NCBI RefSeq assembly: GCF_001202035.1
Contig: NZ_LGHT01000044.1
Span: 434,001-498,000 of the forward strand
Source: Pseudorhodobacter wandonensis
Lineage (GTDB): Bacteria; Pseudomonadota; Alphaproteobacteria; Rhodobacterales; Rhodobacteraceae
DNA: 64,000 nucleotides
Reading direction: 5' to 3'
The notes beneath the pieces are model-generated. The model saw nothing but the letters and a program-made list of their open reading frames with translations, searched no databases and was not told the origin of the DNA. The translations under genes were made by a program, and so were the position numbers. Shown one piece after another: positions 43,322-51,912 of this stretch. Position 1 is the stretch's first letter. The number at the start of each line of letters is the position of its first letter.

Positions 43322-44712
43322 GAACTGCGCCAGTCGTTGAAGCCGTAGCCCATGTAATCGCGACTATAGGCATCGCGCGTCGCGGCCTCAATCTCGGCAT
43401 CGTAAATCTGGGCCAACAGATCGCGCGAAGGGTCGGGCAAGGCGGGGATCGCCGGACACGTGGCCCCGATTTCAGCGGCGAGAAAGCCGAGGCCCATCGG
43501 CAGGCTATCTTCACGCAATACAAGGTCGGGGCCTTGGAACTGCGCGAAACCCTGCAAAACAGCGGTTTGGCTGGCGAAATGCGGGTCGATGCGCAAACCC
43601 GATTGCCCTGCGACGTTCAGCTTTAGAAAGCGCAGAAAATCGACGAAGGCTTGGCGGTGATCATGCAGCGACATCACCTCACCTACCTTTGGCAAAGCAA
43701 TCCTATAGGTTTTGATCAGCCCTTCGCGGATCTGTGGCAAAGCGCCGCCCAAGATGCGGTTGCAAAAACCGGCATGGGCGCGGGCCACGGGGTGGCGCAG
43801 CACGGTAAAGCTTCGGTGATTGGGGTTTTTGCGCAGCCATTGGCGCAGCGATTTTTGGTTGAATTCGGCGGTGATTGGGCCAAGGCCGGTTAACCATTGG
43901 GTCACGGCGTCTTCGGGGCCACCACGCAGGGGCATATAGAGCGCCGAACCTGCCGCCAGAAAAGACGGAATGGCCGGTGCGCGGCGCGGTTCAAAATTTG
44001 GCGTGCGCGACAGGTTGAAACGATCAAGCTGCGACAAGGCAGCAGCCATTTCTTCAAAATTTTCAACCTTTTCCGAGATATCCTCGGGGTTTTGCTTTTT
44101 CAGCGTGTCATCGGGCGCAGCAAAGGTCGCATCAACACCCAAAAACCGGGCGAGGCCGTTCAGAACATCGGTGTCGTTGATGTCTTCATAGTCGATGTAA
44201 AACGCGGTTTGGCCGCTGGTTTGCAGCCCATGCATCAAGGCAAGCTGGAATTCCTGCAACTGCGCCAAATGGGCGGTGAATTCCGGCCCGTCAAACTGCG
44301 CCTTGGCGGTTTTCAGGCGTTTTGCTTGGGTCAGCTTCCATTGGCCCGTGGCTTGGGCGATTTTCAAGCTGACATAGCTTTCGACCGGATTGCGGGTCAG
44401 GATGATTTTGGCACAACGTTCGTCGGCCAGAACCAGCGGCAAAACGCGGGGGTCGTGATCGTGGAAATAGCGAAAGCCGGTCAGGCCGGGGCCCTGCGCG
44501 CGCATTTGGCGCAACAACAGGGTTGGGTCAGCCTCGCGTTGTGCAAGGGTGACGCCAAACGCCGCTTCCTGATTCAGTTTGCCGATGAAATGCGGGTTAA
44601 ACGCCTCACCATAGCAGGCGGTATCGGGCAGGGTGTTCAGGTTGGCCTCAAGAAAGTTGCTGCCGGTGCGCATCTCGGCAAGCAAGACAAAGCTATCAAA
44701 TTTCCGTTCCAA
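43318..44712 (-). CDS. Putative sulfotransferase with two sulfotransferase-like domains
   Basis: A 464-residue cytoplasmic protein. The N-terminal domain (about 1-250) looks like a Stf0/NodH-type sulfotransferase: the 5'-phosphosulfate loop lies in LLAEMRTGSNFLE and the 3'-phosphate site in LTRNPVESYVSLKIAQATG. The C-terminal half (about 255-464) has a second sulfotransferase-like signature, SFTVLRHPVARAHAGFCNRIL. A fused double domain is unusual. The start is TTG at 44712, five bases from the GT14 gene, with no strong Shine-Dalgarno; the next ATG would cut into the PAPS loop. It probably sulfates a sugar made by the glycosyltransferases upstream. Confidence 0.75.
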   Translation of the reverse strand: MERKFDSFVLLAEMRTGSNFLEANLNTLPDTACYGEAFNPHFIGKLNQEAAFGVTLAQREADPTLLLRQMRAQGPGLTGFRYFHDHDPRVLPLVLADERCAKIILTRNPVESYVSLKIAQATGQWKLTQAKRLKTAKAQFDGPEFTAHLAQLQEFQLALMHGLQTSGQTAFYIDYEDINDTDVLNGLARFLGVDATFAAPDDTLKKQNPEDISEKVENFEEMAAALSQLDRFNLSRTPNFEPRRAPAIPSFLAAGSALYMPLRGGPEDAVTQWLTGLGPITAEFNQKSLRQWLRKNPNHRSFTVLRHPVARAHAGFCNRILGGALPQIREGLIKTYRIALPKVGEVMSLHDHRQAFVDFLRFLKLNVAGQSGLRIDPHFASQTAVLQGFAQFQGPDLVLREDSLPMGLGFLAAEIGATCPAIPALPDPSRDLLAQIYDAEIEAATRDAYSRDYMGYGFNDWRSS

Positions 44713-44716
44713 GGGG

Positions 44717-46414
44717 CTACTTTACCAAATAGGGCCGTCCCCTGCGGACGGCGTTTTGCTGGAAATCGTCGTTCAAGGGGAAATCGCCCATCAGAACGGG
44801 TTGCATGCCCTGATTGCGCAGGTTTTGCAGGAATTGGCCGAAACCGGTCAGGTCGGTCATAAGCGGTGCCTCGGTCAGGCGGCGCAGCGCACGCGGGCTG
44901 ATTTCATCGACGATGGTTTGAATCGGCTCCATCGGGTTTTCGACAAATTCGGCAAGGTTCCAGATGCGGGTGCGGGCCTTTGTCCACGGGCTGCGCAGCA
45001 CATTCAGATGCTCTTGCTCTTGTCGTTGCAGACGCGCGGCCTCTTGCCGGATTTCGGAAAAATTCAGGTTGGACTTGAACAAGGGTATCGCCCAAGCACC
45101 CGAAATGACCGAGATTGTCGCGTTGGAATCGCCTGCAAGTTGCCAGTTGATACCTTGATTGTCGGCGGGGCCGAATTGGAAACACTGCCGTTCGCCGCGC
45201 GTGTTCCACAGCAAATTGGCAAGAAAGCTTTTGTGATTATAGTCACGCAACGCCGCGGATGAAGGCAACGCGCCGTTGTAAACACTTTCACCGCCTGCAA
45301 ATTCAACCTTGTCGTGGGCGAAAAGATGGCCATGCACGCGCGCGCCGGTCACTTTGCCAAGCCAGGGTTCAAAGTTTTCAAACAGCTCGGCAAAGCCTTC
45401 AAACACGGAATAGGGTGCTGCGCTTTTGCCGTTTTCCCAGTTTTCGTTCGGAAAGCGGCTTTGCATATACAGGCCCGCACGCCCCTTGGTGCGGCGCTCG
45501 ATCGCCTTGGAAAACAAGCGGTCGATTTTGCCGGGGTTCGGCTCGGCTTCGGCTTGGCCCACGCCTTCCTCGGTCATGAAAACGCGGTAGAGTTTATTGG
45601 CATGGGGCCAGATTTTGCGGGCGACAAAGCAATCAGACCGCCGCAAAAGCTGCAGATGGTCATCATAGAAAATATGCGGTTTGCCCTGAAAGTCGAATTT
45701 CGACAGGGTCAGAGAACGGCTTTCGATATGGGACGAATAGCGCCGCACCAGCGTTTGAAAATAGGATTCGTCAGGTATCCAGACGCGGCGGAAATAGCGG
45801 TCAATTTCCTCACGCTCGGGGGCTTCGAGAATGGCCGACAGGGTTTGGCGCGTCAGGCACCACCATTGGCTGCCCAGATGCGGGACGATATCGGCCGGAA
45901 TTTTGCGATGAAACCCGATGCGGCGTTGCAGGCGTACATAGCCATCAAACAGGCGGCGATGTTTGCGCCACGAAAACGGAAAGCGCAGGGTAAAGCGTTC
46001 AAGATCAAGCCCGCCCACCGTCCAGCCGACATCGGCGGTGGTAACGGATTCGATGAAATCGGTGCGCGGACGTTCATCCAGATAGGTGACAAGTTCGTGC
46101 ACGGGGCGCAGCGGCAGGCACGACCCCGAGGCCAGATAGACATGCCGCACCTTTGCAAAATCGCGCAGCATTGTGGCAGCGGCCGCCTGGGTTGCCGCGA
46201 CGATACCCCATGTGCCCCATTCACAGGCGTAACGGGCCGAAAAGCGCACATCCTCGACATCGGCCAGGGCATCTTGCAAGCGGTCGAATTCAGCTCTCGG
46301 CACGCGCTTGTCAACATGGATGACAACGGGGCAACCGCGCGAAACCCAATGGCGCGCCACTTGGGCTGCGCGGTCCAGCGCGGTATGACACAGCATGACA
46401 ACACCCAAACTCAT
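44717..46414 (-). CDS. GT14-like glycosyltransferase (beta-1,6-N-acetylglucosaminyltransferase type) with C-terminal extension
   Basis: A 565-residue protein. The first half (about 1-280) fits the branching GT14 family: VVMLCHTALDRAAQ, HVDKR, LASGSCLPLRP, GSQWWCLTRQTLSAIL and IPDESYFQTLV, the last holding the likely catalytic acid. The second half (about 290-565) has no catalytic motif I recognise and resembles the DUF5927/DUF5928 type of extension seen in Rhodobacterales homologues. The gene starts inside the end of the upstream GT2-like gene (4-base overlap) and is followed by the sulfotransferase after five bases, so the three are translationally coupled. Confidence 0.82.
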   Translation of the reverse strand: MSLGVVMLCHTALDRAAQVARHWVSRGCPVVIHVDKRVPRAEFDRLQDALADVEDVRFSARYACEWGTWGIVAATQAAAATMLRDFAKVRHVYLASGSCLPLRPVHELVTYLDERPRTDFIESVTTADVGWTVGGLDLERFTLRFPFSWRKHRRLFDGYVRLQRRIGFHRKIPADIVPHLGSQWWCLTRQTLSAILEAPEREEIDRYFRRVWIPDESYFQTLVRRYSSHIESRSLTLSKFDFQGKPHIFYDDHLQLLRRSDCFVARKIWPHANKLYRVFMTEEGVGQAEAEPNPGKIDRLFSKAIERRTKGRAGLYMQSRFPNENWENGKSAAPYSVFEGFAELFENFEPWLGKVTGARVHGHLFAHDKVEFAGGESVYNGALPSSAALRDYNHKSFLANLLWNTRGERQCFQFGPADNQGINWQLAGDSNATISVISGAWAIPLFKSNLNFSEIRQEAARLQRQEQEHLNVLRSPWTKARTRIWNLAEFVENPMEPIQTIVDEISPRALRRLTEAPLMTDLTGFGQFLQNLRNQGMQPVLMGDFPLNDDFQQNAVRRGRPYLVK

Positions 46415-47421
46415 GCCCAGTTTCCTTTTGACATGAGGCCCAGAATTTCCAGCTGGCGCCAGTTGATATATTTTTCAGACCACTTGCACCACAGATCGGG
46501 GCTGTCATCCAGCGCGGCCTTATAGGCTTTGTACTCATGGCTGTTGGCATAGTGCTGGCCGCGTTGCATCTCTTCCTCGGCCTTGGTGGCAAAAGTATCA
46601 AGGAATTTGGCGTGCAGCAGGCAACCACTGGCTTTTTCGCCGCCCCATTCGTCATACACAAGGTTCAAACCGCGCGGCAGCAGCATATGGGTCGAGGAGG
46701 CAAAGGCATAGTCGCGCTGCCATTTCACCAGCGGAATCTTGTTCAGCGCCGGCGCGCGTTCGGGGGCGTCGGCAAAGAACATGCGCCCGCGCGGGCCACC
46801 TTGAATCCAGAGGTTGCCATACTGGCCATTGCGGCTGATCGTGTAGTTTCCACTGTCAAACCATTGCGCGATTTCGAACGGATCCTGCCCCTCTTGGTAG
46901 GGCTGCGCGCCTATCGGGCCTTTGGGGTACATATCCAGCAGCATCGCGGAAAAGGATTTGATCGACGAGGCGTCAAGCCAGTCGGTCAGCGCGCGCAAGG
47001 GGCGGGTATCGCAAAACGGGTAGACGAAAAATTCATCCGGATCGACAACCAGCGCCCAATGATTATGGGCATAGCGTCTTTGCAACCAATTCAGCCAATC
47101 CACCCCGAAACGCGATTTTTTATAGCTGTGTTTAGTGTGCCAAAGCGACACGTCATCCTGTTCTTGCAGGTATTCGCGCGAACCATCATCGCTGTCATTG
47201 TCGACGATCAGAAAGTGGTTAACCCCAAGGTCACGGTAGTATTTCAGGAAAAACGGCAGGCGCACACGCTCATTTCGCAGGGTGGAAAACAGCAAAATGT
47301 CCGACGGTTTGATCGCCTTGGTGCGGCCTACAACAGGCTTTATCTCGCGCCGCTTGCGGAAGGCGCGAAATAGCCAGCGTTTGCGTGCCAACCTTAACCT
47401 ATATGCAGAAAAAATACTCAC
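46411..47421 (-). CDS. GT2-like glycosyltransferase (Glyco_tranf_2_4 type)
   Basis: A 336-residue soluble protein. The N-terminal part shows a GT-A-like core: LLFSTLRNERVRLPFFLKYY, HFLIVDNDSDDGSREYL (nucleotide-sugar binding Asp residues) and WALVVDPDEFFVYP with the DxD-like motif. This is the Pfam Glyco_tranf_2_4 type. The C-terminal half contains DYAFASSTHMLLPRGLNLVY. The start codon is GTG at 47421 with GGGA about eight bases upstream. It is separated from the upstream GT4 gene by 62 bases and overlaps the GT14 gene by four. Confidence 0.82.
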   Translation of the reverse strand: MSIFSAYRLRLARKRWLFRAFRKRREIKPVVGRTKAIKPSDILLFSTLRNERVRLPFFLKYYRDLGVNHFLIVDNDSDDGSREYLQEQDDVSLWHTKHSYKKSRFGVDWLNWLQRRYAHNHWALVVDPDEFFVYPFCDTRPLRALTDWLDASSIKSFSAMLLDMYPKGPIGAQPYQEGQDPFEIAQWFDSGNYTISRNGQYGNLWIQGGPRGRMFFADAPERAPALNKIPLVKWQRDYAFASSTHMLLPRGLNLVYDEWGGEKASGCLLHAKFLDTFATKAEEEMQRGQHYANSHEYKAYKAALDDSPDLWCKWSEKYINWRQLEILGLMSKGNWA

Positions 47422-47483
47422 TCGTTGTTTCCCAGACGTGCTAAACTTGCGCAGATGACTATGAGCCTGCGCCTAAATCGTTA

Positions 47484-48713
47484 TCAAAAAGAGCTTAAAG
47501 CAAACTTGAAATGCTGATCCCAGCGCGGAATAATGGCCGCAGGGTTAGGCCTTTTAGCGTTGCTCTGCTCTGTCGCCTCTTTTAATTCATGCCTGTTTTT
47601 CAGGCGGATTATTATATCCCTCCATGAGTAACGGTCATCCAGGCTTGCGTAAACCGGGTAATTGCCCAGCGTTTCACGATATATTGCCAAAGGTGGCACA
47701 ATAACCGCAACGCCCAAACTTGCAGCTTCTAGCGGCGGAAGGCCGTAACCCTCGACATGGCTGGGAAACAGCAAGCCGCAAGAACGGGCCAGCAGGTTTG
47801 CCACATCGCCATCCGGCAGATCGGGCAGCTCAAACACGGTCTGGCCGATGAATGGCAGCGTATCAAGACGTTTAAAAACAGCCTCGTTCGACCAGCCGCG
47901 CCGCCCGAGGATCAAGAGATGGGGGATCGCAGCGGGGGAAAGGCTGCGGTGCATCTCTTGCCATATATCCAGTAAAAAGTCGTGGTTCTTACGCGGCTCT
48001 ATCGTGCCCAAAGTCACGAAATAGGGGTGGGGGCGGGGGGGCGCAGGGACTGGTTCAAGCGGCGTGATGCCCAAAGGGGCCACAACACCCGGTGGCGTGC
48101 GGCCAAGACGGGCAAAATGCGTCTCTGTCAGGGCACGGGTGGTCTGTGCGGTGTGGATCACCAGATCGGCCTTGGCGGCCACGGCTGCCAGCTTTTCGCC
48201 AAAGCGGGCTATGGTATCTGGGCGGGTAAATTCGGGGTGGTCGAGGGGAATGGTATCATGCACCAGAACGGCCAATCGCCCGCCCCCGGCCTTAATGCCG
48301 GCAAGGGTTTTCAGTGTCAGATTGGCATGGCCTGCGTTGAAATAGGCAAAGCCGTCAGGCAGGTGCTGCCGCAAGCCCGATGCCAGACGCCACGGGCTGC
48401 AACGGGCAAAGGCCAGCTTGCGCGTGGCGGTTTCGGCGCGGGCAAGCTGCGGGTCGCGGCGCCTTGTCAGGCGCGAGCGCAGATCTGCGGGCGGAAGTTG
48501 CCGCGTTGAGAGAAGGTGTTGAAAACTGGACATGCCTTGCCTGTTCAACAACAAAAAGCCCAGTCTGCTGCGCACAAGGCCGTAAACCGGCGTTTCCAGC
48601 TGCAAGAAATGGGCAAGATAAGCCGCCTCAACCCGGTCAATGCCGGTCGGCTGCCCTTTCCCCAAGCGCTGAACCAAGCGCGTAAGATCAAGCAGCCGAA
48701 CGGTCGAGGCCAT
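47484..48713 (-). CDS. Glycosyltransferase family 4 protein
   Basis: A 409-residue GT-B enzyme. The N-terminus has LDLTRLVQRLGKGQPTGIDR, and the C-terminal nucleotide-binding domain shows VTLGTIEPRKNHDFLLDIW, then HLLILGRRGW and the EX7E-type segment LFPSHVEGYGLPPLEAASL. Family 4 retaining enzymes of this kind often use GDP-mannose, UDP-glucose or UDP-N-acetylglucosamine; which is used here is unknown. The start ATG lies four bases after the galU stop, so the two are coupled and galU may supply its donor. Confidence 0.87.
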   Translation of the reverse strand: MASTVRLLDLTRLVQRLGKGQPTGIDRVEAAYLAHFLQLETPVYGLVRSRLGFLLLNRQGMSSFQHLLSTRQLPPADLRSRLTRRRDPQLARAETATRKLAFARCSPWRLASGLRQHLPDGFAYFNAGHANLTLKTLAGIKAGGGRLAVLVHDTIPLDHPEFTRPDTIARFGEKLAAVAAKADLVIHTAQTTRALTETHFARLGRTPPGVVAPLGITPLEPVPAPPRPHPYFVTLGTIEPRKNHDFLLDIWQEMHRSLSPAAIPHLLILGRRGWSNEAVFKRLDTLPFIGQTVFELPDLPDGDVANLLARSCGLLFPSHVEGYGLPPLEAASLGVAVIVPPLAIYRETLGNYPVYASLDDRYSWRDIIIRLKNRHELKEATEQSNAKRPNPAAIIPRWDQHFKFALSSF

Positions 48714-48717
48714 GAGT

Positions 48718-49614
48718 TTACTGAGCCGCCTTTTGCACGTCGATCACGTCATGCAGGTATTCGGCAAACTCGTCTTGCAGGTCAGGACGGGACAGGCCGA
48801 AGGCGACGGTTGCTTGCAAGAAGCCGGCTTTCGATCCGCAGTCATAGCGCTGGCCGCGGAAGCGGAAGCCATAGACAGGTGCGCCGTCGTTCAGATCTTG
48901 GGCGATCGCGTCGGTCAATTGGATTTCACCACCTGCGCCGCGTTTCATGTCGTTCAGATTGTTCAGAACGTTCGGCGAGAGGATATAGCGACCGATGACG
49001 GCAAGATTGGACGGGGCCTCGCCAAGCTTTGGCTTTTCAACCATGCCTTTGGCGCGAACAATATCGCCCATGTCGTCAGCAACATCCAGAACACCGTAAG
49101 AGCCGGCCTTTTCGGGGCGTACTTCCATGGTTGCCACCATGTTGCCGCCGGTTTCGGCATAGGCCTCAACCATCTGTTTCAGGCAGGGCTTTTCCGCCGC
49201 GATCACATCGTCTGGCAGCAAAACCGCAAAGGGTTCATCACCGATCAAACGGCGGGCGCACCAGACCGCATGGCCAAGACCCAGGGCCTGGTTCTGGCGG
49301 ACATAGGAAATAGCGCCGCTGTCCATGTTGGTTTTGCTCAGAACTTCCAGCAATTCGGTTTTGCCAGCATCGCGCAGCGTGGCTTCAAGCTCGGGGGCGA
49401 TGTCAAAGTAATCCTCAAGCGCGGATTTGCCGCGCGAGGTAACAAAGATGAATTCAGTGATGCCTGCCGCGCGTGCCTCGTCAATCGCGTATTGGATCAA
49501 CGGCCGGTCAACAAGCGTCATGATCTCTTTCGGGATGGACTTGGTTGCGGGCAAAAAGCGTGTCCCTTTGCCGGCGACGGGAAACACTGCTTTGGTAATT
49601 TTTCTATTGTTCAT
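48718..49614 (-). CDS. galU: UTP-glucose-1-phosphate uridylyltransferase
   Basis: Makes UDP-glucose, the donor for many surface glycans. It has 298 residues. The nucleotide-binding motif is VAGKGTRFLPATKSIPKEIM at the N-terminus, followed by LVDRPLIQYAIDEARAAG and the substrate segment VEKPKLGEAPSNLAVIGRY. The AT-rich 127-base region upstream (49615-49741) probably holds a promoter for galU and the genes behind it. It is co-directional with cysQ-GT2 upstream and GT4 downstream. Confidence 0.96.
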   Translation of the reverse strand: MNNRKITKAVFPVAGKGTRFLPATKSIPKEIMTLVDRPLIQYAIDEARAAGITEFIFVTSRGKSALEDYFDIAPELEATLRDAGKTELLEVLSKTNMDSGAISYVRQNQALGLGHAVWCARRLIGDEPFAVLLPDDVIAAEKPCLKQMVEAYAETGGNMVATMEVRPEKAGSYGVLDVADDMGDIVRAKGMVEKPKLGEAPSNLAVIGRYILSPNVLNNLNDMKRGAGGEIQLTDAIAQDLNDGAPVYGFRFRGQRYDCGSKAGFLQATVAFGLSRPDLQDEFAEYLHDVIDVQKAAQ

Positions 49615-49741
49615 GGACTCGACCTAACCCAGTTTGTTTCGGTGTGTTGTAAACCTGTGAGCATGGTTTCGCATTCAATTGGGGTATAATTTCGGCAGAA
49701 AGTTGACGCACTGGAAACAATTAACGGCTGCTTAAGTTTTT

Positions 49742-50968
49742 TTAGTCGCTTTTGATAGTGCCAACTGGTCGCAAGCCCGCAAGGCGGCAAGATTCTTCCT
49801 GTTGGCGTTCTAGCATGTTTCTAAACGCAATGCGCTTACCGAATCTAAAAGATCTGCCAAAGCGGCCTCCGGTCTGTTCCCACCAGCCATTTTCGGTAAA
49901 TCGATGGGTATGGGGGCGGATTCCGCGTGATAAAAGGATCAGCGTGACAATTTGGCCTGTGGCGCGGGCGGCTTTGGCCTGTTGTTCCAAACGGCTGCGG
50001 TCTGCGCAGGTGCCAAATAGCAGGCAGCCTGTGCGCGGGCCTGTGCCGGGCAGGGGTAGCAAAGCTGATTCTGTCGGGCAAAGCGGCTGCAGGTTTGGGG
50101 CCTGCCCCTGTGCGGCGGCGATTCCGCGTTGTAGGCCTGCCCAAAGCCTGCGCGCCGTATGTGGCCCCAACTTGCCGCGCAACACAAGGCGGCGCAGACG
50201 GGCGCGCTGATCGGCCACGTGCTTTTGCAGCGCCGCAGGGTCTTGGCCGTGGCGGGCCGTAAAATATGCGAGGCTCTGGCCGATTTGGAACAGGTCCGTC
50301 GGCACGCGGTTTTTGCGCCGTCGGTCCGAGGCCGCAAAGCCGTGGTGCACCACCGCGCCCGGCACAACCGCCGTTACCCCGCCTTTGGCCGCTATGCGCA
50401 GGTTCAGGTCGGTTTCATCAAGATAAAAGGCATAGGCCGGGTCAAAGCCACCCAGCGCCAGAACCGTATCGCGGCGAAAGGCGCAGTTGGTGCCTTGGGT
50501 TTTGATTGCGCGTTGGGGGGTGCCCTGGTGCAGGCTGGTATCTGTGCCCGCATCAAACGGGTGGTCAAAGCCGTCACGATCGACCCACATCGCCCGCCAT
50601 TGCCACGCAAGGCCCGAGCGCCCCAGAACAAACCCGCCCGCCGCTGTGACCTGCGGGTCGGCAAAGGGTGCGGCCAGCCGTGACAGCCAGCTTGGCTCGG
50701 GGACTGCATCATCATCGAGAAAGGCCACAACGGGGGCCGCAGCCAGTTGCAGCCCGATATTGCGCGCGGCCGAGATGTTGGGCTGGTCATATTCAGCCAG
50801 TTTTACCTGCATCCCCAACCCGCGCACCATCGCTGCCGAGGCCGGATCGGTGACGACGATCACCTCAATGCAGGGGTGATCCATCTGGGCCACGCCTGCC
50901 AGTGCCAACTTCAGCGCCGCAGGCCGGTGGCGGCTGACAATAATAAGACTGGCAGGCTGCGCCGTCAT
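49742..50968 (-). CDS. Glycosyltransferase family 2 protein
   Basis: A 408-residue GT-A type enzyme. The N-terminal Rossmann-like domain begins ASLIIVSRHRPAALKLAL, carries the nucleotide-binding FLDDDAVPEPSWL and the acceptor-site segment GFDPAYAFYLDETDLNLRI. The C-terminal region (about 280-408) is rich in Arg and Gln, without membrane helices. Its ATG overlaps the cysQ stop by four bases (50965-50968), so the two are translationally coupled. The donor and acceptor sugars are not known. Confidence 0.9.
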   Translation of the reverse strand: MTAQPASLIIVSRHRPAALKLALAGVAQMDHPCIEVIVVTDPASAAMVRGLGMQVKLAEYDQPNISAARNIGLQLAAAPVVAFLDDDAVPEPSWLSRLAAPFADPQVTAAGGFVLGRSGLAWQWRAMWVDRDGFDHPFDAGTDTSLHQGTPQRAIKTQGTNCAFRRDTVLALGGFDPAYAFYLDETDLNLRIAAKGGVTAVVPGAVVHHGFAASDRRRKNRVPTDLFQIGQSLAYFTARHGQDPAALQKHVADQRARLRRLVLRGKLGPHTARRLWAGLQRGIAAAQGQAPNLQPLCPTESALLPLPGTGPRTGCLLFGTCADRSRLEQQAKAARATGQIVTLILLSRGIRPHTHRFTENGWWEQTGGRFGRSFRFGKRIAFRNMLERQQEESCRLAGLRPVGTIKSD

Positions 50969-51759
50969 TTTTTCAATGACACGCCCGGCGCATAGGCGAT
51001 GAAGAACGGGTTATCCCACCCCGCCTTACCATAGGCCAGCGGCGCATGCGTATCAAAGCGCACAACATGCCCGCCCGCGCCGCGCAACACCGCATCACCG
51101 GCCGCGGTATCCCATTCCATCGTGCGGCCAAGACGGGGGTAGAGGTCGGCCTCGCCCGTGGCGACAAGACAGAATTTCAGGCTGCTGCCCGCCGAGGTCA
51201 TATCGCGCACAGCATATTTGCCGATATAGGCATCGGTCGCGGCATCGCGGTGCGATTTTGACGCAACCACCATCAAGGCAGCATTATCGGGGGTAGATAC
51301 GTGAATTTCGCGCGTCGGGCCGGGCGTATCTTTTAGAAAGGCGCCGGTTTCTTCGACGGCTTGCCCATCGGCGCGGGTATAGAACAGACGGCCCTTGGCA
51401 GGGGCATAGACGACCCCCAGCTTTGGCACGCCGTTTTCGACATAGGCGATATTCACTGTGAAATCACCGCGCCGCTGTACGAATTCCTTGGTGCCATCCA
51501 GCGGGTCAACGATCAGAAAGGTATGGGCTTGCAGGGCATGGCTATCGGCCTGCTCTTCGGTGATAAGGGTCACATCGGGATAGGCCGCACGCAGACCTGC
51601 CGAGATGATGGCATCGGCTGCTTCATCCGCCTCGGTCACCGGGCTGGCATCTGATTTGGCCCGCACGTCAAAATCAGGAGCAGCATAAACTTCCATGATC
51701 TTGTCACCAGCCTCTAGCGCCAGTTTCCGCATCAGCGCCACAAAGGGGGTGGATTCCAT
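50965..51759 (-). CDS. cysQ: 3'(2'),5'-bisphosphate nucleotidase (PAP phosphatase)
   Basis: Magnesium-dependent phosphatase of the inositol monophosphatase superfamily; hydrolyses 3'-phosphoadenosine 5'-phosphate (PAP), the by-product of PAPS-using sulfotransferases and PAPS reductase. About 264 residues. The metal-binding motifs are EEQAD, DPLDGTKEF and WDTAAGDAVLRGAGG. Several starts are possible (TTG at 51792, ATG at 51771, 51762 and 51759); GGAG lies six bases before the last, so that is chosen. It leads a minus-strand cluster that ends in a sulfotransferase, a natural functional match. Confidence 0.93.
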   Translation of the reverse strand: MESTPFVALMRKLALEAGDKIMEVYAAPDFDVRAKSDASPVTEADEAADAIISAGLRAAYPDVTLITEEQADSHALQAHTFLIVDPLDGTKEFVQRRGDFTVNIAYVENGVPKLGVVYAPAKGRLFYTRADGQAVEETGAFLKDTPGPTREIHVSTPDNAALMVVASKSHRDAATDAYIGKYAVRDMTSAGSSLKFCLVATGEADLYPRLGRTMEWDTAAGDAVLRGAGGHVVRFDTHAPLAYGKAGWDNPFFIAYAPGVSLKK

Positions 51760-51783
51760 CATACTCTCCATATTTTTGACCGG

Positions 51784-51803
51784 TTTTGACAATATTGTTA
51801 AAA
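51784..51803. promoter_or_regulatory. 20-base near-perfect palindrome between cysQ and the permease gene
   Basis: TTTTGACAATATTGTTAAAA reads as TTTT, ACAATATTGT (perfect 10-base dyad) and AAAA, with one mismatched pair. It lies 24 bases upstream of the cysQ ATG at 51759 and 109 bases upstream of the permease ATG, where a regulator could control both divergent genes. The bound protein is unknown. The dyad is seen directly; its function is inferred. Confidence 0.55.
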
Positions 51804-51912
51804 CACGTGTTGCCCTTTATCTTCTGTCGCCACGGAATCATCAAGATTCCAAGGTATAAAAACGACAGTAGCGAGTCACGAGGGCCGCCCACGAGCAAAG
51901 GTAGGATCTAGG

